Shown: piece by piece, positions 1 to 9,362 of the stretch
Position numbering within the stretch: the stretch's first letter is position 1
How the letters are laid out: the number at the start of each line of letters is the position of its first letter
NCBI GenBank assembly: GCA_024400425.1
Contig: JAKSMV010000002.1
Location: 1-64,000, forward strand
Direction: 5' to 3'
Length of the DNA stretch: 64,000 nucleotides
Source: Bacteroidales bacterium
GTDB lineage: Bacteria; Bacteroidota; Bacteroidia; Bacteroidales; F082
The notes under the pieces: generated by a model
Seen by the model: only the letters and a program-made list of their open reading frames with translations
Told to the model about the DNA's origin: nothing
The model's database searches: none
Program-made: the position numbers and the translations under genes

Positions 1-69
1 CAACTTTTAACTCTCAACTTTTAACTCTCAACTTTTAACTCTCAACTTTTAACTCTCAACTTTTAACTC
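1..69. repeat. 14-bp tandem repeat at the left window edge
   Basis: Almost five copies of the unit CAACTTTTAACTCT lie head to tail and continue past the left edge. The last copy overlaps the final codons of the CARF-nuclease gene, so its C-terminal GVKS is encoded by repeat sequence. A related low-complexity tract occurs at 23921-23980. There are no spacers, so this is not a CRISPR array. Confidence 0.9.
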
Positions 70-1222
70 CAATAGTTTTCCTCATCTCTTTCATCACTTT
101 TTCCACCTTATCTGGCTTGGTCAGGCAGTCATAGTCGCAGAAGGTGATGTCCATGTATTTGGCAATCTTTTTCAGGTCGCCATTTTCGTCTTTTTTCAGC
201 GAGAAGATGTAGGAATTGCAAGCCATGCCTAAAAGCACTTCCTTGAGGGCGCAGACCTTATAGACAATCTCGTTGAACATGCTTTCCGAATTGATGCCGC
301 TCTTGCATTCGATGACAAACAGTTGGTTGTTCTTTATGAAGCTGACATCCAGTTCGTTGTTGTGCTGTATCTCGGTGCATCCGTCGATGTGCACGCCAAT
401 GGCGATGTCGTCGGGATGGATGTTCTTCTTGACGAGGTGATAGACGTATTCCTCAAACCAGCCTCCGGTGAGGTATTCGAGTTCCTCGCGTTGCAGCACG
501 CCTTTTTGCGAAGGGACGAAATGCAGGAAATTCAGGAATCGGCCTAAGGTCGGAATGGGAATCATCTTGTCGTTGATGGGATGTTCCACTTCGCTGATAT
601 TGATGTATTTCCAATTGCGATATTTTTCGCGCAAGATGTCTAATGTTTGATAGTCGCTGCCGCGGAGCTTGCGTTTCGAGAAGAGTTCGAACATGTAGTT
701 GGTCTGCTCTTCGTCGCGGATGGGTGGAGTGGTTTGGTCGAGGTCGTGCTGGAGGCCGTGTATCTCGAAGTATTCGCCAAGCCTTGTCTTGTGCTTGATG
801 GGGATGATTTCGTCGTCGTTGTCGAAGATGCTGTTGTCGAAGATGGTCTTGACAATCAGGTTTTCGCGTGTCTGGGTGTAGAAGAATTGGGCGTTGTAGT
901 TGGCAAAGACGTGTTGCACCGAGAGTGCCATGTAGCGTGTGCCGCCGGCAAGGTTCACATAATAAAGCCCTTCTTTCGGTATGGCGCAGCTGATGACGCG
1001 GCAGATGCGTTCATAGGTATATTTGTCCTCATCGCGGCGCAAGACGATGCGTTGCACCTGCTCCTTGTCGATTTTCAGGCATTTCACCAGCGGAGTGATG
1101 CAGTCGAAGTTCTCGTGGGCGGAGATGAAGATTAGCTTGTCGCCTTCTTCGTAGTTCTCCTTCACAAAAAGATAAGCCGCAAGCGGATGCTCGCGGCTTA
1201 TGATGTTGACTAGGGTCTTCAT
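56..1222 (-). CDS. Card1/Can2-like CARF-domain nuclease (DUF1887 type)
   Basis: A protein of 388 aa. The N-terminal part resembles a CARF (cyclic-oligoadenylate sensing) domain, with the ligand-loop signature [12 protein letters not shown] at about residues 90-101. The C-terminal part resembles a PD-(D/E)xK nuclease: GGWFEEYV helix, then D292 and E305-C-K307 in ELDVSF and FVIECKSG. Length and order fit Card1/Can2 (DUF1887), nucleases allosterically activated by cyclic tetra-adenylate in type III CRISPR defence. The chosen ATG overlaps the pgk stop as ATGA; an upstream in-frame extension of about 80 residues is pgk sequence in another frame and is discarded. No CRISPR array or cas gene is visible here, so its partner lies elsewhere or it has another signal source. 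Function is inferred from motifs. Confidence 0.75.
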   Translation of the reverse strand: MKTLVNIISREHPLAAYLFVKENYEEGDKLIFISAHENFDCITPLVKCLKIDKEQVQRIVLRRDEDKYTYERICRVISCAIPKEGLYYVNLAGGTRYMALSVQHVFANYNAQFFYTQTRENLIVKTIFDNSIFDNDDEIIPIKHKTRLGEYFEIHGLQHDLDQTTPPIRDEEQTNYMFELFSKRKLRGSDYQTLDILREKYRNWKYINISEVEHPINDKMIPIPTLGRFLNFLHFVPSQKGVLQREELEYLTGGWFEEYVYHLVKKNIHPDDIAIGVHIDGCTEIQHNNELDVSFIKNNQLFVIECKSGINSESMFNEIVYKVCALKEVLLGMACNSYIFSLKKDENGDLKKIAKYMDITFCDYDCLTKPDKVEKVMKEMRKTIGVKS

Positions 1223-2469
1223 TTCTTGATGGCTGCAATACCAGGCAGTTCCTTGCCTTCGATGGCTTCGAGCAGAGCACCGCCACCGGTTGAAACATAG
1301 CTGACCTTGTCGGCCAAGCCGAACTTGTTGATGCAAGCCACTGAGTCGCCTCCTCCGATGAGCGAGAAGGCTCCTTTTTCTGTAGCTTCGACGATGGCGT
1401 TGGCGACAGCCCTTGATCCGCCAGTGAATTTCTCGAATTCGAAAACGCCAACAGGACCGTTCCAAAGTATTGTCTTCGAGCCATTGATGACTTTAGCGAA
1501 CAGCTCACCTGTGGCAGGTCCGATGTCCATGCCTTCCCAACCATCAGGGATGTTCATTGGGTCAACAATCTTGATATCGGAGTCTTCTCCGAACTTGTTG
1601 CCGGCTAGGGTCTGGATGGAAAGCACAAGGTTCACGCCCTTTTCCTTTGCCTTGGCGAGGATGTCGAGAGCCAAGTCGAGCTTGTCGTCTTCGCAGATGG
1701 AGTTGCCAATCTTTCCGCCGAGGGCCTTCATGAAGGTATAGGTCATGCCGCCGCCGATGATGAGGTTATCGACTTTGGTGAGCAGGTTTTCGATGATGTC
1801 GATTTTGGTTGACACCTTCGAACCACCCATGATGGCGGTGAAAGGATGCTGTATTTCGTTCATCACCTTGTTGACGGCTGCCACTTCCTTGCCCATCAGG
1901 AAGCCGAACATCTTGTGGTCGGCATCGAAATAGTCGGCAATGAGGGCTGTTGAGGCATGGGCGCGGTGTGCTGTGCCGAATGCGTCGTTGATATAGTATT
2001 CGCCATAGCTGGCGAGTGTCTTCGTGAATTCCTTCTGTGAGGCCTTGATGGCTTTCTTGGCTTCGTCGTAGCCTTCTTCGCCTTTTTCGATTCCGCGAGG
2101 CTTGCCTTCTTCTTCGGCATAGAAACGGAGGTTTTCGAGCATCAGCACTTCGCCTGGTTTCATGGCTGCCACTTGGTCGGCGGCTTTCATGCAGTCGTCG
2201 GCAAAGGCGACTTTACGGCCCAACAGTTCTTCCAGATGAGCGATGATGGGCTTGATGGAGAATTTCGGGTCAGGGTTCTTTTTCGGACGGCCGAGGTGCG
2301 ACATCAGCACTACCATGCCCTTGTCGTTGAGCACTTTGTTGATGGTTGGCAATGCGGCACGCATACGGGTGTCGTCGGTGATATTGAAGTTCTCGTCCAA
2401 CGGAACGTTGAAATCAACGCGAATGACAACGCGCTTGTTTTCAAAATTTACTTGATCGATGTTTATCAT
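1219..2469 (-). CDS. pgk: Phosphoglycerate kinase
   Basis: Transfers phosphate from 1,3-bisphosphoglycerate to ADP in glycolysis, in the cytoplasm. The 416-aa product has the usual bacterial length and the family N-terminus ([13 protein letters not shown]), the substrate segment [11 protein letters not shown], the nucleotide-binding segment around [12 protein letters not shown], and the glycine-rich C-terminal loop GGGDSVAC. It is full length with no missing key segments. The stop codon overlaps the start of the CARF nuclease (ATGA), so the two are probably co-translated. The lipid kinase gene lies immediately upstream (13 bp gap) in the same direction. Confidence 0.97.
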   Translation of the reverse strand: MINIDQVNFENKRVVIRVDFNVPLDENFNITDDTRMRAALPTINKVLNDKGMVVLMSHLGRPKKNPDPKFSIKPIIAHLEELLGRKVAFADDCMKAADQVAAMKPGEVLMLENLRFYAEEEGKPRGIEKGEEGYDEAKKAIKASQKEFTKTLASYGEYYINDAFGTAHRAHASTALIADYFDADHKMFGFLMGKEVAAVNKVMNEIQHPFTAIMGGSKVSTKIDIIENLLTKVDNLIIGGGMTYTFMKALGGKIGNSICEDDKLDLALDILAKAKEKGVNLVLSIQTLAGNKFGEDSDIKIVDPMNIPDGWEGMDIGPATGELFAKVINGSKTILWNGPVGVFEFEKFTGGSRAVANAIVEATEKGAFSLIGGGDSVACINKFGLADKVSYVSTGGGALLEAIEGKELPGIAAIKK

Positions 2470-2482
2470 AATGTCTTAGTAT

Positions 2483-3466
2483 TTAGGATTTTCCGTTATG
2501 TGCTTTTCTTCCGGCATTTTGCTTGACGAGCATATTGATAGCCTTTGGCATCATCTCGAAATCGAAAGGCGAATTAGTCAAGGTTTCGCCTTCGGTTTCA
2601 AGAAGTAGTGAGTGTGCTGGCTTGGAAGTTATTCTGATTTTCTTGCCTCTGAAAGTCGAAACCTGTTTCATCTTATTGATAAAAGTTCCATCGTAGATAT
2701 TGCTAACATTGGTGGCAAACTTGAAAATTGAAACATCTTTGATGACAGTTAAGTCAAACAAACCGTCATCGGGAACAGCATTAGGCATCATCATCATGCC
2801 GCCGCCGTTGAATCTGCAGTTTCCTATGGAGAGGCTCAGAATGTAATCATCAAAGACTTGCTTGTCATCTATTTCAATGATGATATTCGTTATCTTAAAA
2901 TTCAGGAGACAAGTTACAGTGTTCAGTAAATATCTGATTTTACCACCTTTACCGTTTTGTTTCATGATGTTGGTCTTATTGCAGACCATTTCGTCTAAGC
3001 CGGTTCCGGCAGCATTCAGGAAATAGCGCACTTTAGGGTCGCCATCGTTATAATAAGTCACTTTTCCAATGTCGTGCGCAAAAGTGTGTCCTGCTTTTAG
3101 GATTTTGACGATTTTCTGGTAATCTTCGGGAAAATCGAAGGTTCTGACCCAATCATTGCCCGTTCCGACGGGAATTGTGCCCATCGTGATTTTAGTGGTT
3201 GGAACTACATTTTGCGTGAAAATGCCGTTTATAACTTCGTTGTTGGTGCCGTCGCCGCCTATGGAGATGATTTTCCGAAAGCCTTTTTCGGCAATGCCTT
3301 GTCTGACAATTTCGATGGCATGACCTTGATATTCTGTCACAACAGACTCAAAATCAAATCCTTCGTCTAATAAAATCTGTTTTATAGTTGGCCAATCCTT
3401 TTCTCCCCTTCCGATACAAGCTTTCGGGTTAACAACAACGAGCCATTTATTGTTTTCTTCGCTCAT
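2483..3466 (-). CDS. Diacylglycerol/lipid kinase family protein (DagK/YegS-like)
   Basis: Predicted to phosphorylate a lipid such as diacylglycerol or a sphingoid base at the membrane surface. The 327-aa protein carries the DAGK catalytic motif GGDGTNNEV near residues 70-78, preceded by VVNPKA near the N-terminus, and a second beta-rich domain with the NAAGTGLDEMV segment. Length is typical of the YegS/BmrU family. It is the first gene of a likely operon with pgk and the CARF nuclease; a TAnnTTTG promoter is seen upstream at 3487-3520. Sphingolipids are common in Bacteroidales, so the substrate is uncertain. Confidence 0.85.
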   Translation of the reverse strand: MSEENNKWLVVVNPKACIGRGEKDWPTIKQILLDEGFDFESVVTEYQGHAIEIVRQGIAEKGFRKIISIGGDGTNNEVINGIFTQNVVPTTKITMGTIPVGTGNDWVRTFDFPEDYQKIVKILKAGHTFAHDIGKVTYYNDGDPKVRYFLNAAGTGLDEMVCNKTNIMKQNGKGGKIRYLLNTVTCLLNFKITNIIIEIDDKQVFDDYILSLSIGNCRFNGGGMMMMPNAVPDDGLFDLTVIKDVSIFKFATNVSNIYDGTFINKMKQVSTFRGKKIRITSKPAHSLLLETEGETLTNSPFDFEMMPKAINMLVKQNAGRKAHNGKS

Positions 3467-3486
3467 TAAGTTTTCAATTTTGGGGT

Positions 3487-3520
3487 CAAAGATAGTAAAT
3501 AAAACAATGCAACGTCAAAA
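3487..3520 (-). promoter_or_regulatory. Bacteroidota-type promoter for lipid kinase-pgk operon
   Basis: On the minus strand a -7 element TATCTTTG (3487-3494) lies 21 nt downstream of TTTTG (3516-3520), close to the Bacteroidota sigma-ABfr pattern. It sits about 20 nt upstream of the lipid kinase start. Confidence 0.5.
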
Positions 3521-3525
3521 TAGCC

Positions 3526-3533
3526 TATTTTTG
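3526..3533 (+). promoter_or_regulatory. -7 element of divergent promoter for T9SS cargo gene
   Basis: TATTTTTG on the plus strand matches TAnnTTTG and lies 20 nt before the ATG at 3554. It is nearly back to back with the divergent lipid kinase promoter. No clear -33 element was seen. Confidence 0.4.
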
Positions 3534-3553
3534 CAATTCAATATCTCAATTTT

Positions 3554-4645
3554 ATGAAGCGCATCTTTCTTTTCCTATCCATTGTCTTGTCGGCATCGAC
3601 ATTGTTTGCTGACGAAATCCTGAACGAAACTTTCGAATATGGTAACCACGATTTGGAGAAGCCAATTGGCTGGTATTGTGACGACAACAGTTGGCTTTGT
3701 GGTCATTTCGACAAGGACCACAACCGTTGTGCCCATGCGGGTGATTGGTATGCCTTTGCCGAAGCTGACGATGCGTGGATGTTCATGCCGCTGCCCATCT
3801 TCCAAGAAATGCACTACAACATTTCGTTTTGGGCCATTTCCGATGGTGATTTCGATGTGGAGGTCAAGATTGGACCTTCGGCCACTCCCGAAGGCATGTC
3901 GGTTGATTTCATGCCTTTGACGCGGGTTAATGCCACGAGATATGAGCAATTTTCAGCCAGGTATGTCTGTGATGTTCCGGATATGGCCTTTATTGGCATC
4001 CATTGTATGCGAAACGATGGTGCCGCCTATCTGTGCATCGATGATGTTGTGGTGGAAATGGTCAACCAATATGATTTCGTTGTGAAGGAACTCACAACCG
4101 AAACGGTTCCGATGCAGCCTGGAAGCACTGGGCATTTCAGTTTCATGGCGCATAATACGGGTTACGACATGGAAACCCTAACCATTTCCTATTCGCATGA
4201 ATATTTTTCGTCAGCTTCGTTCTTCATTGACGGGCAGCAGGTTACACGCTTCGATTTGCCCGTGTCATCGGATGTCGTGGTTGATGTTGAAGCTACGCTG
4301 CGCGAGGATTTGCCGCTCGGTAATGTCGTTTTTCTCGATGTGATGATTGGCTCGACGCACAACTGCCATACGTGCATGGCTTCGTTTTGGGTGATTCCGA
4401 CCGATTTAGACGGCCTTGCTGAAAACGACTTGCAGGTGGATGTCTATCCCAATCCGGCTTCGGATGTCATCCATGTTGAAGTTGCCGATTTGCAGGAAGT
4501 GCGTCTTCTCGACCTGAATGGCCGCCAGTTGCTGAAGTCGGATCAGTGCACAATAGAAATAAGCCACCTTGCGAGTGGCTTATATTTGCTTGAAATCACA
4601 GGCAGTGATTCTTCGAGAAGAATGCTGAAACTTGAAAAGTTTTAG
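3554..4645 (+). CDS. Secreted protein with T9SS type A sorting domain
   Basis: The 363-aa protein starts with a signal peptide (MKRIFLFLSIVLSASTLFA). A jelly-roll region follows (about residues 20-170, ETFEYG and ISFWAISDGDFDVEV), similar to the choice-of-anchor J or cleaved-adhesin lectin-like fold. A CARDB/Ig-like stretch comes next, and a C-terminal sorting domain begins at VDVYPNPASDVIHV and ends SGLYLLEI..RRMLKLEKF. It is expected to cross the outer membrane by type IX secretion and be surface attached. It stands alone, convergent with the LRR operon (15 bp gap). Ligand or activity is unknown. Confidence 0.85.
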   Translation: MKRIFLFLSIVLSASTLFADEILNETFEYGNHDLEKPIGWYCDDNSWLCGHFDKDHNRCAHAGDWYAFAEADDAWMFMPLPIFQEMHYNISFWAISDGDFDVEVKIGPSATPEGMSVDFMPLTRVNATRYEQFSARYVCDVPDMAFIGIHCMRNDGAAYLCIDDVVVEMVNQYDFVVKELTTETVPMQPGSTGHFSFMAHNTGYDMETLTISYSHEYFSSASFFIDGQQVTRFDLPVSSDVVVDVEATLREDLPLGNVVFLDVMIGSTHNCHTCMASFWVIPTDLDGLAENDLQVDVYPNPASDVIHVEVADLQEVRLLDLNGRQLLKSDQCTIEISHLASGLYLLEITGSDSSRRMLKLEKF

Positions 4646-4660
4646 TTTTTTAGGTGAATA

Positions 4661-7216
4661 TCAATAATACACGATATTCATATCAAGGCGCTTTTCTTGC
4701 AGTTTTGCTATGGTCTTGCTTTTCACCTTGGTGTTGTAAACCTTCAGTTGCTTCAGCGAGGCAAGTTCCTCGATGGGCGACAGGCTCTTCACGTTGGTGT
4801 TGTTGATGAAGAGGTTTTCCAGTTGTGGCAGGCCCGAAAGGGGTTTCAGCGATTTTAGAGGTGTTCCTCCCGCATCCAAGGTCTTCAGGTTGGTCATCTT
4901 CGACAAAGGATTAAGGTCGCTGACCTGTGTGTTCTCGATGTTGATGTAGCCCAAAAGCAGGTCGTTCTCTAATGGCGACAGATTGCTGATGGGGTTGTTT
5001 TGCAGGTTGATTTCAACGAGATAGTCTTTTCCGGCCAAAGGCTTGATGTCATGCACGCTTTGGTTCGGTATGCTGAGTTTTTCGAGCCACATGCAATCGG
5101 TCAAAGGTGTGAGGTCTTGTATCATCTGCAACTCGCCATCGATGCTGAGTTCGCGGATGTCGATGATTTTCTGCAACTGTACGGCATCAGGCATCTCGCC
5201 TTGATAAGGCACATGGTTGCGGAAAATGTCTTTCCAGTTTTGGTCGATGCCATTCCACCAAGCTTGCAGCTGTGGGGTTTGGTAAACAACCGTCACTTGA
5301 CGTTGCTTTTCCTTCAGCGCTATCACGTTGTTCTTCTTGATGCTTGTGCTGTCGGCAAGGATGATTTCGATGTTAGTGTCGTTGGTTAAAGGGGTGAGGT
5401 CAGTGATGGGGGTGTTCATGATGTTGAGCACCTTCAGGCTGGTCATGTCTTGCAGCGGCTCAAGGGTGTTGATATAGGTATCTTCCAGGTTGAGAATTTC
5501 AAGTTTCGACAAGGCTTGGATGGCCATGAGGGTTGAAATCTCAGTGTTGGCAATGTTGAGGCTCTTGAGGTTGGTGAGACGGCTGACGGGCATCAGGTTT
5601 TGCATGTAGGGATTTCCCGAAAGGTCGAGTTCCTGCATGTTGATGATTTCGTGGAGCTGTTCGGTGGTCGGGTTGCTGTCGAGCTTGATTTGCTGGGCGA
5701 AAACGGTTTTCCAATAGATAGGCAGGTTGTTCCACCAGTCTTCCAAGGCTTTCGTATCGTAGATGACCAATGTGAATGGGTTGTCAACGGTGAAGTCTGT
5801 AGCTTCCTTGATGCCGATTTTCGTGTTGTCGCAATAAATCTTGCTCAGCTTGTGATGACCGCTTAGTGGCGACAAATCCCTGATATTGGTATTGCTGCAA
5901 TACAGTTCGTTGAGGTTTTGTAACCCAGCCAGCGCTTGCAGGTTGCTGACAGGTGTGCCCGAGATGTTGAGACTTTGCAAGGCTGTCAGGTTTTGCAGTG
6001 GCGACAGGTCGCGGACCGATGTATTGCTGACGTCGAGGATGGTAATCTGTGCGAGGTCCTGCAACGGACTGATGCTCGAAATCTTGCAGCCATTGGCCTT
6101 CAGTGAAGTGATGGTAGGGCAATTCTTTATGTCGGTCAGGCGGCTGACCATCGTGTTGCTGATGTTGAGTTTCTGGAGATTCTTCAGGCTTTCCACCACC
6201 GCGATGTTCTCGATGTTGTTGTTGGCGATTTCGAGTTCTTCCAAGGTGATGACGTATTTCAGCGCACTGATGTCTTCAATCAGGGTTGAATTGGCACGCA
6301 AGACCTTCAGCTTGTTGGCGTTGCGAAGTATTTTGATGTCTTCGACCGATGTGCCTGAGATGTCGAGGACCAAGAGGTCGGAAAGCTCGCTGAGTGGTTC
6401 GACACTGATGATTTCGCGCAGACTAGAGATGTTGACGTATTGCTTTTGTGTGACTTGCTTCAGCTTGCTGTCAAGTTCAGCCATGTCGTTCTTGAAAATC
6501 TTGTCTTTCAATACGGTATCGCCACTGATAGGGTCGATGATTGGGTATGAAGCCATGAAATCGACATTGCTGATCATGCCAACGGTTTCGATCGGAATGC
6601 TGTCGTAGAGCTTCACATCTTTTCCGAGGCGTGTTTTCCAATTGGTTGACAGTGAGTTCCACCAGTTGCGCAGTTCTTCCTTCTCGTTGATTTTCGAGGT
6701 GTAGATGCTGGCAATCTTCATGCTGCTGTTCTTGCGGTCGAGGTTGATTTCCACGAAGCGGTTTCTCACGTTGTCAACCGTCTCGCCGTTGATGGTAGTG
6801 GCGGTGAGATGACGCGACAATGTCACCTTGAAGAAGACGCTTCCGTCGTCTCTTGTGCCGTTGGTGATGTTTTGGATGTCAAACTTGAAGGAAGCTTGCG
6901 TGAAGAAGAAGTCGATGTCCTTCAGATAGGCTTGCACATCTTTGTTGATAGGTGTCTTGCGGTTGGGGTCGAGGTCGTCTTCAATCTGCACCTTGTCGTC
7001 GATGAAAATCTTGTTCCAACTTTCGGAATAGATGATTTCCTTTTCTTGTGCACTGTTTGATGCATCACCGATGAAGTTGAGGGTTTCTTCAAGATATTGC
7101 AGCAGGCTCTCTACTTCGGCATTGTATTTTATTACTTCGTCTTTCGAAAGCTTTTGTGCTTCGCAGCAATATATCAAACTGAAAATCAGTATGAAGAGCG
7201 TTGCAATTTTTTTCAT
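4661..7216 (-). CDS. Secreted leucine-rich-repeat protein with repeated WW-linker modules
   Basis: An 851-aa protein with a signal peptide (MKKIATLFILIFSLIYCCEA). Residues about 25-180 form a non-LRR region. The rest consists of LRR blocks of the 22-residue SDS22/internalin kind (pattern LxxLxSLNISGTPVSxLxxL). Three homologous linker modules interrupt or precede the blocks, each with a paired tryptophan and NWK-like signature (WWNSLSTNWK near 185, WWNNLPIYWK near 493, WWNGIDQNWK near 653). The ATG at 7216 overlaps the upstream stop (ATGA); a longer in-frame start is rejected because it lacks the signal peptide at its N-terminus. It is the last gene of a four-gene coupled operon. No T9SS sorting domain was found. 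A binding or adhesin role is inference. Confidence 0.8.
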   Translation of the reverse strand: MKKIATLFILIFSLIYCCEAQKLSKDEVIKYNAEVESLLQYLEETLNFIGDASNSAQEKEIIYSESWNKIFIDDKVQIEDDLDPNRKTPINKDVQAYLKDIDFFFTQASFKFDIQNITNGTRDDGSVFFKVTLSRHLTATTINGETVDNVRNRFVEINLDRKNSSMKIASIYTSKINEKEELRNWWNSLSTNWKTRLGKDVKLYDSIPIETVGMISNVDFMASYPIIDPISGDTVLKDKIFKNDMAELDSKLKQVTQKQYVNISSLREIISVEPLSELSDLLVLDISGTSVEDIKILRNANKLKVLRANSTLIEDISALKYVITLEELEIANNNIENIAVVESLKNLQKLNISNTMVSRLTDIKNCPTITSLKANGCKISSISPLQDLAQITILDVSNTSVRDLSPLQNLTALQSLNISGTPVSNLQALAGLQNLNELYCSNTNIRDLSPLSGHHKLSKIYCDNTKIGIKEATDFTVDNPFTLVIYDTKALEDWWNNLPIYWKTVFAQQIKLDSNPTTEQLHEIINMQELDLSGNPYMQNLMPVSRLTNLKSLNIANTEISTLMAIQALSKLEILNLEDTYINTLEPLQDMTSLKVLNIMNTPITDLTPLTNDTNIEIILADSTSIKKNNVIALKEKQRQVTVVYQTPQLQAWWNGIDQNWKDIFRNHVPYQGEMPDAVQLQKIIDIRELSIDGELQMIQDLTPLTDCMWLEKLSIPNQSVHDIKPLAGKDYLVEINLQNNPISNLSPLENDLLLGYINIENTQVSDLNPLSKMTNLKTLDAGGTPLKSLKPLSGLPQLENLFINNTNVKSLSPIEELASLKQLKVYNTKVKSKTIAKLQEKRLDMNIVYY

Positions 7217-8046
7217 GGTTCGTAGAATTTGATGAGGTCGGCCTTTTCTTTTTCTGGCATGTAGTAGATATTCGACATGAGCCAACCTGAGTTGTTGCCC
7301 GCACGGTTGAACCACGACACCTCAAAATACCAGTCCTTGATTTGGAAGACGTGGAACTTGACGGCATCGACGTGTTGGAAGACGAGCGTGCCTTTCTTTA
7401 TTTCGTAGAAAAACAGGGTCAGATAATCGGGAGCGTAATCGCCCGAGGCATAATATTCGATGACTTCCGGCTCCTTGAAGGCCTTGTAGATGTTCATGAA
7501 GTCGAGTTCGTGGCTCATGGGATGCAGGAAGTGCTTCTCTTTTTCGGCGATTTCTCCATTTGGAAACATCTTGTTGAATTCCGAGAAATACACATTGGTG
7601 AGCACCCATTTCGAGCCTAAGCCTTCTTTCTCGACGGCCAGCATCAGCGAGATTTGCACGTCCTTGCCTTTGTACTTGAAGGTGGTTGAAACCTCCGAAT
7701 ACCAGCGGCCTCCAAGGAAGGTCATGTAACTCGAATCGTCTTTCGTGACGTCTTCAATGAAGTATTGCTGCAATTCGGGGTTCGAACCGTATTTCTCCAT
7801 ATCGAAGAGGATGGGCAGCGACTTGCGGCGCATCTCGTTGTTCCGATAGGAAGGGTCTTTTGGGTTGATTTTATAGCCGAACTGGTCTTCTTCGTAATTG
7901 AAGCGACGCATGAACTGACCCATTTGCTTGGTCATGGCATACAACTCTGTCTCGTCCATCTGGAAGTTTCCAATCGATTGTGAAACAGCGTTATAAGAGA
8001 AGACCAAGCAAATGAATGCTATGAGATATTTTCGCGATTTTATCAC
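7213..8046 (-). CDS. Secreted protein of unknown function (LRR operon)
   Basis: A 277-aa product with an N-terminal signal peptide (hydrophobic run ending NAVSQS). The start is GTG, overlapping the upstream stop as GTGA; the stop overlaps the ATG of the LRR gene. The mature part is a mixed alpha/beta sequence with no motif I recognise, rich in aromatic residues (GGRWYSEVSTTFKYKG). Position and coupling say it is made together with the LRR protein and the two upstream gene products, perhaps as an envelope complex. Function unknown. Confidence 0.75.
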   Translation of the reverse strand: MIKSRKYLIAFICLVFSYNAVSQSIGNFQMDETELYAMTKQMGQFMRRFNYEEDQFGYKINPKDPSYRNNEMRRKSLPILFDMEKYGSNPELQQYFIEDVTKDDSSYMTFLGGRWYSEVSTTFKYKGKDVQISLMLAVEKEGLGSKWVLTNVYFSEFNKMFPNGEIAEKEKHFLHPMSHELDFMNIYKAFKEPEVIEYYASGDYAPDYLTLFFYEIKKGTLVFQHVDAVKFHVFQIKDWYFEVSWFNRAGNNSGWLMSNIYYMPEKEKADLIKFYEP

Positions 8047-8618
8047 TTGTTAGTAGTTTCCTTGACGCGCATGTCGCCCAGCAACACATCCCAGAAGCCG
8101 ATGGTGCGACCGCCGATTTGGGTTTCCTTGCGTTTCACATACACGGTGATGTCCTTCTTGGTAGTGTCTTTATACACCATGTTGCCTTCGGCATCGTAGC
8201 CACGGAAGGTCTGGAAGATGGTGATGACACCCACGTATGTGCCGTCGGGTTGGCGCTGTAGGTCGCTGACGTATTCGATGTTGTACCATTCAATCTCGAC
8301 GCGGTCGTAGTTGAGGCGCATGAGGCGCTCGAAATACTTGCGGACTCTGTAGTATTGGATCTGGTTGGAATGCAACGACGAGACACCGATTTCGGCATCG
8401 CTCATGAACAGTTCTTCAGCACGGTCAATCACGCGGTTGGCTTCACTGTAAGGAGTGTCTTTCGAGCCGACAATCTTGATGTATTTGCTCAGGTCTCTTA
8501 CCTTTTCCAAGGCGAGGCTGTCGATGGCCTGCTTGCGTTCGAAACTCAGTTCGTCTTGTGCCACGGCAATGCCTGCAAAGCACAGCACAATGGCTAATGT
8601 TGCTAATATCTTCTTCAT
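8043..8618 (-). CDS. Small secreted protein of unknown function (LRR operon)
   Basis: A 191-aa protein with a clear signal peptide (MKKILATLAIVLCFAGIAVAQ). The mature region has a helical half and then a beta-rich half (TYVGVITIFQTFRGYDAEG, TVYVKRKET) that could be an NTF2/cystatin-like fold; that is inference. The ANRVID..EELF stretch resembles ANRLINETMDLFES in the upstream lipoprotein, hinting at a shared ancestral module. Both ends overlap neighbours by 4 bp. Confidence 0.7.
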   Translation of the reverse strand: MKKILATLAIVLCFAGIAVAQDELSFERKQAIDSLALEKVRDLSKYIKIVGSKDTPYSEANRVIDRAEELFMSDAEIGVSSLHSNQIQYYRVRKYFERLMRLNYDRVEIEWYNIEYVSDLQRQPDGTYVGVITIFQTFRGYDAEGNMVYKDTTKKDITVYVKRKETQIGGRTIGFWDVLLGDMRVKETTNK

Positions 8619-9250
8619 TTCTTTATGAGTTCAAGTTCGTTAATCTTTCCGTTGTCGTTGTATTTGATTTCGTTCACCTTGTTGTTCGAAACCTTTTGGT
8701 CCTTCAGGTAGTTGAGGTATTTCTCGATGGTGGTCGGACGGTCGTAGTCGTTGAATCCGCCGGCTTGGCTGATGATGATGAGCACTGGCACGTTGGGCGA
8801 TTCGAACAGGTCCATGGTCTCGTTGATGAGGCGGTTGGCTTGCGAGGTTGAACTTGAGTTGGCGATGCTGCGGAAGTTCTTCTCAAGCATCACATCGGCC
8901 GACTTGGCTCTTTCTTCGGCTTCCTTGCGGAGGCGCTCTTCTTCGTTCTTCTGGGCGCGTTCGCGGGCCAGTTTCTTTTCAACCTGGAACAGCAGGTCGT
9001 CAACTTCGGCATTCTGAAGGTTCCAGTCTTTGATGGTTTGCACACGGGCTTCCTTCTCTTCCAAAGTCCACAGGGTTTCGTCGTCCAAGATGGCGTTCAG
9101 GTCCTTGACGGCTTGTTCGACTTTCGACTTGTATTCGGCCTCGGCAGCTTCCTTAGCCAAACGTTTCTTGCTCTTGCAGCTCGTGGTTCCGCCGAGTGTG
9201 ACGAACACGGCCAGCAGAATCATGGCGATGGTTGTGAGTTTGCTTTTCAT
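8615..9250 (-). CDS. Lipoprotein with coiled-coil, first gene of the LRR operon
   Basis: A 211-aa protein. The ATG at 9250 is chosen because it places a lipoprotein signal (MKSKLTTIAMILLAVFVTLG, lipobox ending TTSC) at the N-terminus; an in-frame ATG 60 bp upstream would bury it. After the cysteine there is a long charged helix with heptad character (KEAAEAEYKSKVEQ, EEERLRKEAEERAKS), then an ANRLINETMDLFES segment and a short beta-rich end. It is probably anchored in a membrane facing the periplasm. Its stop overlaps the next ATG (ATGA). Function unknown. Confidence 0.7.
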   Translation of the reverse strand: MKSKLTTIAMILLAVFVTLGGTTSCKSKKRLAKEAAEAEYKSKVEQAVKDLNAILDDETLWTLEEKEARVQTIKDWNLQNAEVDDLLFQVEKKLARERAQKNEEERLRKEAEERAKSADVMLEKNFRSIANSSSTSQANRLINETMDLFESPNVPVLIIISQAGGFNDYDRPTTIEKYLNYLKDQKVSNNKVNEIKYNDNGKINELELIKK

Positions 9251-9307
9251 TTTTGTATCTGTTTTTATGCTTTTTTCTCGAATAACTCTGTTTCTGATAG
9301 AAAATTG

Positions 9308-9315
9308 CAAAAGTA
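9308..9315 (-). promoter_or_regulatory. -7 element for the LRR operon
   Basis: TACTTTTG on the minus strand fits TAnnTTTG and lies about 58 nt upstream of the lipoprotein ATG. No convincing -33 partner was found. Confidence 0.35.
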
Positions 9316-9362
9316 TAGCTTTTTTCCGTTGGTTGCTGCGATTTTTGTCGCATTTTTGCCTC

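Noticed and set aside
1..69. Possible CRISPR or origin repeats at the left edge
   Set aside because: A 14-bp perfect tandem without spacers and overlapping a gene end; the same kind of tract recurs at 23921-23980.
1029..1544. Minus-strand open frame across the pgk/CARF junction
   Set aside because: It overlaps two well-supported genes in another frame and has low-complexity sequence without motifs.
5886..6608. Long open frame antisense to the LRR gene
   Set aside because: No start signals or family similarity. It mirrors codon usage of the repetitive LRR gene.
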